From assembly GCA_035301485.1 (NCBI GenBank), contig DATGUF010000009.1, positions 1 through 17,539 of the forward strand: a stretch of DNA of 17,539 nucleotides, in the 5' to 3' direction. The notes beneath the pieces were generated by a model. The model searched no databases. It saw nothing but the letters and a program-made list of their open reading frames with translations, and was not told the origin of the DNA. Each line of letters starts with the position of its first letter. Within the stretch, counting starts at the first letter, position 1. Shown here piece after piece: positions 13,457 through 17,539 of the stretch. This DNA is from CALEAR01 sp035301485 (GTDB lineage: Bacteria > Pseudomonadota > Gammaproteobacteria > Pseudomonadales > Alcanivoracaceae). The translations under genes were made by a program, and so were the position numbers.

Positions 13457-15555
13457 GCCAAGATTTAGCACGCATGCAGCAATGGACAGCACACTTGTTG
13501 CTTATCGCGAACCATTATTCGTTAAGCGTTTCTCCGCATAGCGCCGCGCTGCGCAGCCATCATATTACGCCCACTAACAAAGATTTATCCCGCTTTGCGC
13601 AGCAGCTTGGCCTGCACTTGGAATTCACTGCTCTGCCCACGGCGGAACAAATAAACTGGCGTAGCCCTTTTATTGTGGAAATGCATGACCACAGCCTCGC
13701 CATCGTAGAAAAAGCAGACCAAGAAAACGTGTGGCTGCGGTTTGCTGATGAAAGCCATGCCAATTCTGTAAGCCTTCAAACGTTTACCGAGCAGGTAAAA
13801 CGCGCTGCCATGGCACGCCCTATTAAAGGCCGTAAAGATAAGCGCGTTGATGATTTCATGGCGCCTTATAAAGAAAATTGGCTGAAGAAAATCATTTTCA
13901 TGGATATGCGCCCCTACTTTCACGTGATGGTGGCGGCGCTTATCGCCAACGTACTGGGCCTAGCAGGTATTTTGTTCTCCATGCAGGTGTACGACCGAGT
14001 GGTGCCAGGGCAATCTATGCCTACTTTATACGTGCTATTCACAGGCGTAGTAGTGGCCACTTTGATTACACTCATGATGCGCATTCTACGAGGCAACGTT
14101 ACCAATATTTTAGGCAAACGCGCCGACCTGCGTATTTCAGACGCAGTTTTTGGACATTCTTTACACATCAAACCCACAGCGAAACCAGCTTCAACCGGTA
14201 CTTTTATTGCCCAATTGCGTGAGCTAGAGCAATTACGTGAGCTGATTACCTCAAGCACCGTCGGCGCTGCTACAGATATGCCCTTTTTTGTGCTGTTCCT
14301 AGGTGTATTCACGATTATCGCCGGCCCCTTAGTGTGGGTGCCTGTGGTTGCGGTGGTTATTATGTTATTGCCCTCACTGGTGATGCAGAAAAAGTTAGGA
14401 GTACTGGCCCGTGAAGCCACGCGCGAATCTTCACTACGTAATGCCTTGCTAGTAGAAACCATCCAAGGCTTAGAAGATGTTAAAAGCCTGCAAGCTGAGC
14501 CGCAGTTTCTGCAGCAGTGGAACGAATACACACACAGCACTGCGAGCGCTTCGCTAGCTTTGCGTAACCTTACAAATGCTCTGCTTTCGTGGAGCCAAGT
14601 GGTGCAAATGGGCGTATTTGCGGTAGTGGTATTCTTTGGTGCCCCCATGGTTATCGACGGCGACCTCACCACAGGTGCACTGGTGGCCGCTTCTATTCTA
14701 TCCTCGCGGATGCTCGCTCCTATGGGGCAAATTTCGCAAGTGCTCACTCGTTGGCAGCATGCCAAAGTGGCCATTGAAGCAGCAGACTCCTTGATGCAGC
14801 TACCCACCGAAGGGCAAGGCGAAGAGGAATTGTTTCATCGCCCCCACCTGCAGGGCCACTACGAGTTAAAGCAGAGCGTGTTCAGCTATGGTGAAGAGCA
14901 AGACCCTGTGTTGCAGATCCCACAGCTCACCATTAAGGCTGGCGAGCGAGTGGCACTGCTAGGCCGTAATGGCGCCGGGAAATCGAGCTTATTAAACGCA
15001 CTGGCCGGCAACATGCTCCTTAACAAAGGCGCCATTCATTTAGATGGCACCCAACTGAGCCAAATCGACCCAGCCGATATTCGTCGCGATGTGGTGCTGC
15101 TTAGCCAACACGCTCGCCTCTTCCATGGCACACTGCGTTATAACCTTACCCTCGGCAATCCTGGTGCCAGTGATGAAGCTTTAGAGGAGGCGCTGATACT
15201 TTCCGGTGCCATGCCTTTTGTGCAGCAACTTTCCGATGGCCTTGATCATTTAATTTTAGAAGGCGGCTTGGGGCTTTCTGGCGGCCAGCGGCAAGCGTTT
15301 TTACTGGCTCGCTTAATGCTGCGCAACCCTAATGTGGTGCTGCTCGATGAGCCCACTGCCGCCCTTGATGACAGCGCCGAACAAGCCTTCCTTACCGCTT
15401 TAAAAGGTTGGCTAGGTGAGGACAAAACCCTTGTGGTGGCTACCCATCGGCTAGGCGTGTTGTCGTTAATTGATCGAGTGCTCGTCTTAAACCAAGGCCG
15501 CGTTGTGCTTGATGCACCCAAAGATGAAGCACTGAAAAAGCTAACTGGTAAATAA
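13453..15555 (+). CDS. Type I secretion ABC exporter with degenerate C39-like domain (LapB/RtxB-like)
   Basis: A 700-residue inner membrane transporter. Residues about 1-140 form a C39 peptidase-like domain without the catalytic cysteine motif, so it should bind substrate and not cleave it. About 155-450 is the six-helix ABC membrane domain (MQVYDRVVPGQSMPTL near its start). The ATPase domain has Walker A GRNGAGKSS at 504-512, signature LSGGQ at 608-612, Walker B VVLLDE at 628-633 and the switch histidine H665. This layout is that of LapB/RtxB exporters, which move very large RTX adhesins straight out of the cell with an HlyD adaptor and a TolC-like channel. Both partners are adjacent: the channel gene overlaps by four bases and the adaptor gene starts 13 bases later. 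The cargo is not in this window. Confidence 0.94.
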   Translation: MSQDLARMQQWTAHLLLIANHYSLSVSPHSAALRSHHITPTNKDLSRFAQQLGLHLEFTALPTAEQINWRSPFIVEMHDHSLAIVEKADQENVWLRFADESHANSVSLQTFTEQVKRAAMARPIKGRKDKRVDDFMAPYKENWLKKIIFMDMRPYFHVMVAALIANVLGLAGILFSMQVYDRVVPGQSMPTLYVLFTGVVVATLITLMMRILRGNVTNILGKRADLRISDAVFGHSLHIKPTAKPASTGTFIAQLRELEQLRELITSSTVGAATDMPFFVLFLGVFTIIAGPLVWVPVVAVVIMLLPSLVMQKKLGVLAREATRESSLRNALLVETIQGLEDVKSLQAEPQFLQQWNEYTHSTASASLALRNLTNALLSWSQVVQMGVFAVVVFFGAPMVIDGDLTTGALVAASILSSRMLAPMGQISQVLTRWQHAKVAIEAADSLMQLPTEGQGEEELFHRPHLQGHYELKQSVFSYGEEQDPVLQIPQLTIKAGERVALLGRNGAGKSSLLNALAGNMLLNKGAIHLDGTQLSQIDPADIRRDVVLLSQHARLFHGTLRYNLTLGNPGASDEALEEALILSGAMPFVQQLSDGLDHLILEGGLGLSGGQRQAFLLARLMLRNPNVVLLDEPTAALDDSAEQAFLTALKGWLGEDKTLVVATHRLGVLSLIDRVLVLNQGRVVLDAPKDEALKKLTGK

Positions 15556-15568
15556 TAGAGGCGCCAAC

Positions 15569-16735
15569 ATGGATTACGTCACCACCCAAGAAAATGAAGT
15601 ACAGCTAAGCCGCTCGCACTTTATTATTTACCTCACGTTTGCCTCTTTTATTGCATTTTTTGTTTGGGCTGCTTGGGCGGAGCTCGTGGAGGTGTCCACC
15701 GGCATGGGCAAGGTAATACCAAGCTCTCGCGAGCAAACCATTCAATCTTTAGAGGGCGGTATTCTCACTGAGCTGCTAGTACGTGAAGGCGATATCGTAG
15801 AGGCTGGCGAGGTACTGGCACGGCTCGACCCCACGCAATCAGAATCGTTACTCGATGAAAGTGCCGCTAAATACCGGGCTGCTCTTGCCAAAAGCATTCG
15901 TCTTACGGCAGAACTTGAAGACAAGCCGCTCGTATTCCCAGAAAAATTGCAGGCTTTCCCCGAGCTAGTGCGCGAAGAAACCCAGCTGTACAACAGCCGC
16001 CGCAAACGCATTAAAGATATCGTTGGCTCTATCGATGAGGCCATGGCGTTACTCAAACGCGAAGTGGCCATCAGTAAAGACCTGCTTAAATCTGGCGCTG
16101 CCAGTAACGTGGAAGTTATTCGCTTAGAACGGCAGCTAGCGGATTTATCCTTACGCCGTATTGAGAACCACTCACAATACCTCGTGCAAGCACGGGAAGA
16201 ATTGGCCCAAGCCAATGCAGACGTTGCTGCTTATTCATCGGTGCTGCGTGGCAGAACCGACACCCTTGATCGTATGACCTTTCACTCCCCCGTACGTGGC
16301 ATTGTGAAAGATATTATGGTTACCACTTTAGGGGGCGTCATTCCTGCCAACGGCCAACTCATGCAAATTGTGCCCCTCGACGACCAGTTGCTGGTTGAAG
16401 CACGCATTTCACCGCGCGACATTGCTTTTATTCGCCCTGGCCTTGATGCGTCGGTAAAAATTACTGCTTATGACTACTCTATTTTTGGTGATTTAAAAGG
16501 TAAGGTGGTCACCATTTCACCCGACACCATACGCGACGAAGCAAACCCTGAGGTGTTTTATTACCGCGTGAATATATTGACTGAACGAGACTACTTACAA
16601 AACAAGGAAGGCGCTACTTTCCCCATTGTACCGGGCATGATCGCTTCAGTGGATATTAAAACGGGCAGCAAAACGGTGCTTGATTATCTTATTAAGCCGC
16701 TGAACAAAGCGCGTGAAGCCATGCGCGAAAGATAG
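15569..16735 (+). CDS. HlyD-family membrane fusion protein of type I secretion (LapC-like)
   Basis: A 388-residue periplasmic adaptor. A short cytoplasmic tail and one membrane helix at about 17-37 open the protein. Next comes the lipoyl-like half domain (IQSLEGGILTELLVREGD, then ARLDPTQSE near 84-92), an alpha-hairpin coiled coil at about 95-225, the second lipoyl half (MTFHSPVRGIVKDI) and a beta-barrel region with the family end motif VPGMIASVDIKTGSKTVLDY. It should bridge the ABC exporter to the outer membrane channel. Its length and motifs fit LapC/HlyD adaptors. GAGG (15558-15561) precedes the ATG by seven bases. It lies in the same operon as its two partners. Confidence 0.94.
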   Translation: MDYVTTQENEVQLSRSHFIIYLTFASFIAFFVWAAWAELVEVSTGMGKVIPSSREQTIQSLEGGILTELLVREGDIVEAGEVLARLDPTQSESLLDESAAKYRAALAKSIRLTAELEDKPLVFPEKLQAFPELVREETQLYNSRRKRIKDIVGSIDEAMALLKREVAISKDLLKSGAASNVEVIRLERQLADLSLRRIENHSQYLVQAREELAQANADVAAYSSVLRGRTDTLDRMTFHSPVRGIVKDIMVTTLGGVIPANGQLMQIVPLDDQLLVEARISPRDIAFIRPGLDASVKITAYDYSIFGDLKGKVVTISPDTIRDEANPEVFYYRVNILTERDYLQNKEGATFPIVPGMIASVDIKTGSKTVLDYLIKPLNKAREAMRER

Positions 16736-16763
16736 GCGCCATACACTGACCATAGGTACCTTC

Positions 16764-17009
16764 ATGACAGCATCCTTTATTACTGAACTACTGGGCTGGG
16801 CTAGCCTTCTGAACCTAGGTTTCTTAGTGTTCGCCACGCTTCTTCTTACCGTACTGAAAAAGCCCATTACCGCTTTACATAGCCAATGGTTTGGCGTGGC
16901 AGAACCTGAGCTTACGCTTATTTACTTCCGTTTTTTAGCAGGTTACAAGCTGCTCACTTTTGTGTTTATTCTAGCGCCCTACCTAGCGTTAAAAATAATG
17001 GGTTACTAA
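16764..17009 (+). CDS. Small membrane protein, DUF6868-like
   Basis: An 81-residue protein with two or three hydrophobic segments (about 4-27, and 47-78 broken near 60). The run LHSQWFGVAEPEL in the middle and the end APYLALKIMGY fit the small DUF6868 family, whose function is unknown. The frame runs back to 16713 inside the adaptor gene, but AGGTA at 16754-16758 supports the ATG at 16764, 28 bases after the adaptor stop. It is the last gene before a strong terminator, so it is probably made together with the secretion proteins. A role in secretion is possible but unproven. Confidence 0.75.
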   Translation: MTASFITELLGWASLLNLGFLVFATLLLTVLKKPITALHSQWFGVAEPELTLIYFRFLAGYKLLTFVFILAPYLALKIMGY

Positions 17010-17020
17010 TGAGCCCCATA

Positions 17021-17055
17021 AAAAAACCCTTCCTCAAATTAAGGAAGGGTTTTTT
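17021..17055. terminator. Bidirectional intrinsic terminator at the end of the secretion operon
   Basis: Six A and CCCTTCCT (17021-17034) face AGGAAGGG and six T (17042-17055) as exact reverse complements with a seven-base loop. The T-run serves the plus-strand operon and the A-run gives a T-run on the minus strand for the leftward gene ending at 17144. Confidence 0.92.
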
Positions 17056-17143
17056 GTTTGCTACCAGAACCTGTTTAGAGGTTCATGTTGATGAGTTATG
17101 GGGTTGGCCCTCCTAAGCCCACAACTCCACCAAGAGTGTACAT

Positions 17144-17539
17144 TTAGAGGCTTTCGATTTTCTCCCACATTTGTAGGTATTTTTCAGCCGACTGGAACAA
17201 GATATCAAGTGCTTCTTTGTCGCCAGAGAGGCTTAGGCTCTCTACCCAGTCTGCGTACATGCCGTAATGCGCCACGCCCTCTGTATTAATATCAAAGTAA
17301 CGATCGCCTTGAGGTGCCGCAGATTGTTCGAACGTAATCGGTTCAATTCCTGCGAATAAGTCACTGCTCCACGCTTCACCCTCAAACAGAGTAAACGGGT
17401 ACTGTACCTGTGGATATTGCTCAGAAGCAGGGCCTGGCTGTGACGCCATACCGTTCACATCAGAGCTAATACTCATTGCAATCATTTCACTTGTTGGGTG
17501 CACTTCTTTCAGCTCTGCTAATTTATGAATAAAACCAGT
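17144..17539 (-). CDS. C-terminal part of a hydrolase, possibly M19-like dipeptidase/amidohydrolase
   Basis: The frame is open from the right window edge to the stop at 17144, giving the last 131 residues of a longer protein; the GTG at 17503 is probably internal. The segment SSDVNGMASQPGP resembles the GSDFDG-type metal-site region of membrane dipeptidases (family M19), and the end, with DINTEGVAHYGMYADWVESL and FQSAEKYLQMWE, looks like the tail of large bacterial M19-like or amidohydrolase proteins. This is recognition from memory on a fragment, so the family is tentative. The gene is convergent with the secretion operon and shares its terminator; nothing links the two functionally. Confidence 0.6.
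   Translation of the reverse strand, partial: TGFIHKLAELKEVHPTSEMIAMSISSDVNGMASQPGPASEQYPQVQYPFTLFEGEAWSSDLFAGIEPITFEQSAAPQGDRYFDINTEGVAHYGMYADWVESLSLSGDKEALDILFQSAEKYLQMWEKIESL

Noticed and set aside
13920..14807. 295-codon open frame on the minus strand
   Set aside because: It is antisense to the membrane domain of the ABC exporter, its translation is rich in Ser, Thr, Arg and Cys with no recognisable domain, and the sense gene has intact motifs throughout.
1..17539. CRISPR array, tRNA or rRNA gene, insertion sequence, phage or integrase
   Set aside because: I saw no regularly spaced direct repeats, no tRNA or rRNA-like sequence, no terminal inverted repeats and no transposase or integrase motifs on either strand.

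Overview
The window looks like chromosomal DNA from a marine-type gammaproteobacterium. The evidence is the combination of hrpB, ompW behind FNR/Anr-like boxes, a LapBCE-type type I secretion unit, a BCCT transporter and a fused acyl-CoA carboxylase. GC content is moderate and genes are tightly packed. I cannot fix the genus from the sequence. I see no rRNA, tRNA, CRISPR array, insertion sequence, integrase or phage gene, and no gap between genes exceeds about 220 bases.

Left part (1-5200): a fatty-acid or acyl-CoA module. A TetR regulator and an acyl-CoA synthetase (cut by the window edge) are transcribed leftward. A 1097-residue single-chain acyl-CoA carboxylase is transcribed rightward. 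Two near-perfect 18-bp palindromes of the same sequence family lie in the divergent promoter region, so the regulator probably controls both sides. The simplest reading is that the synthetase activates a fatty or other carboxylic acid and the carboxylase modifies the resulting acyl-CoA.

Middle (5201-10822): ompW, with two exact TTGAT-N4-ATCAA boxes upstream and a strong bidirectional terminator downstream; a divergent BCCT transporter on the minus strand with an altered substrate-box motif; the DExH helicase hrpB; and a small two-helix membrane protein resembling DUF3592, whose stop codon overlaps that of hrpB.

Right part (11041-17055): one rightward cluster for type I secretion. In order it holds an OmpA-family lipoprotein with a DUF2846-like front half, a possible 36-codon small ORF, a TolC-like outer membrane channel, an ABC exporter with a degenerate C39-like domain, an HlyD-like adaptor and a tiny membrane protein resembling DUF6868. 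A strong terminator closes it. This resembles the Lap/Bpf large-adhesin secretion loci, but the adhesin and the LapD/LapG-type control genes are not in this window. The right edge holds the C-terminal part of a leftward gene, possibly an M19-like dipeptidase or amidohydrolase.

No wholly unknown system stands out. The most interesting items are the twin-operator control of the single-chain carboxylase, the twin FNR boxes of ompW, and the OmpA/DUF2846 lipoprotein and DUF6868-like protein that bracket an apparently adhesin-less type I secretion unit.
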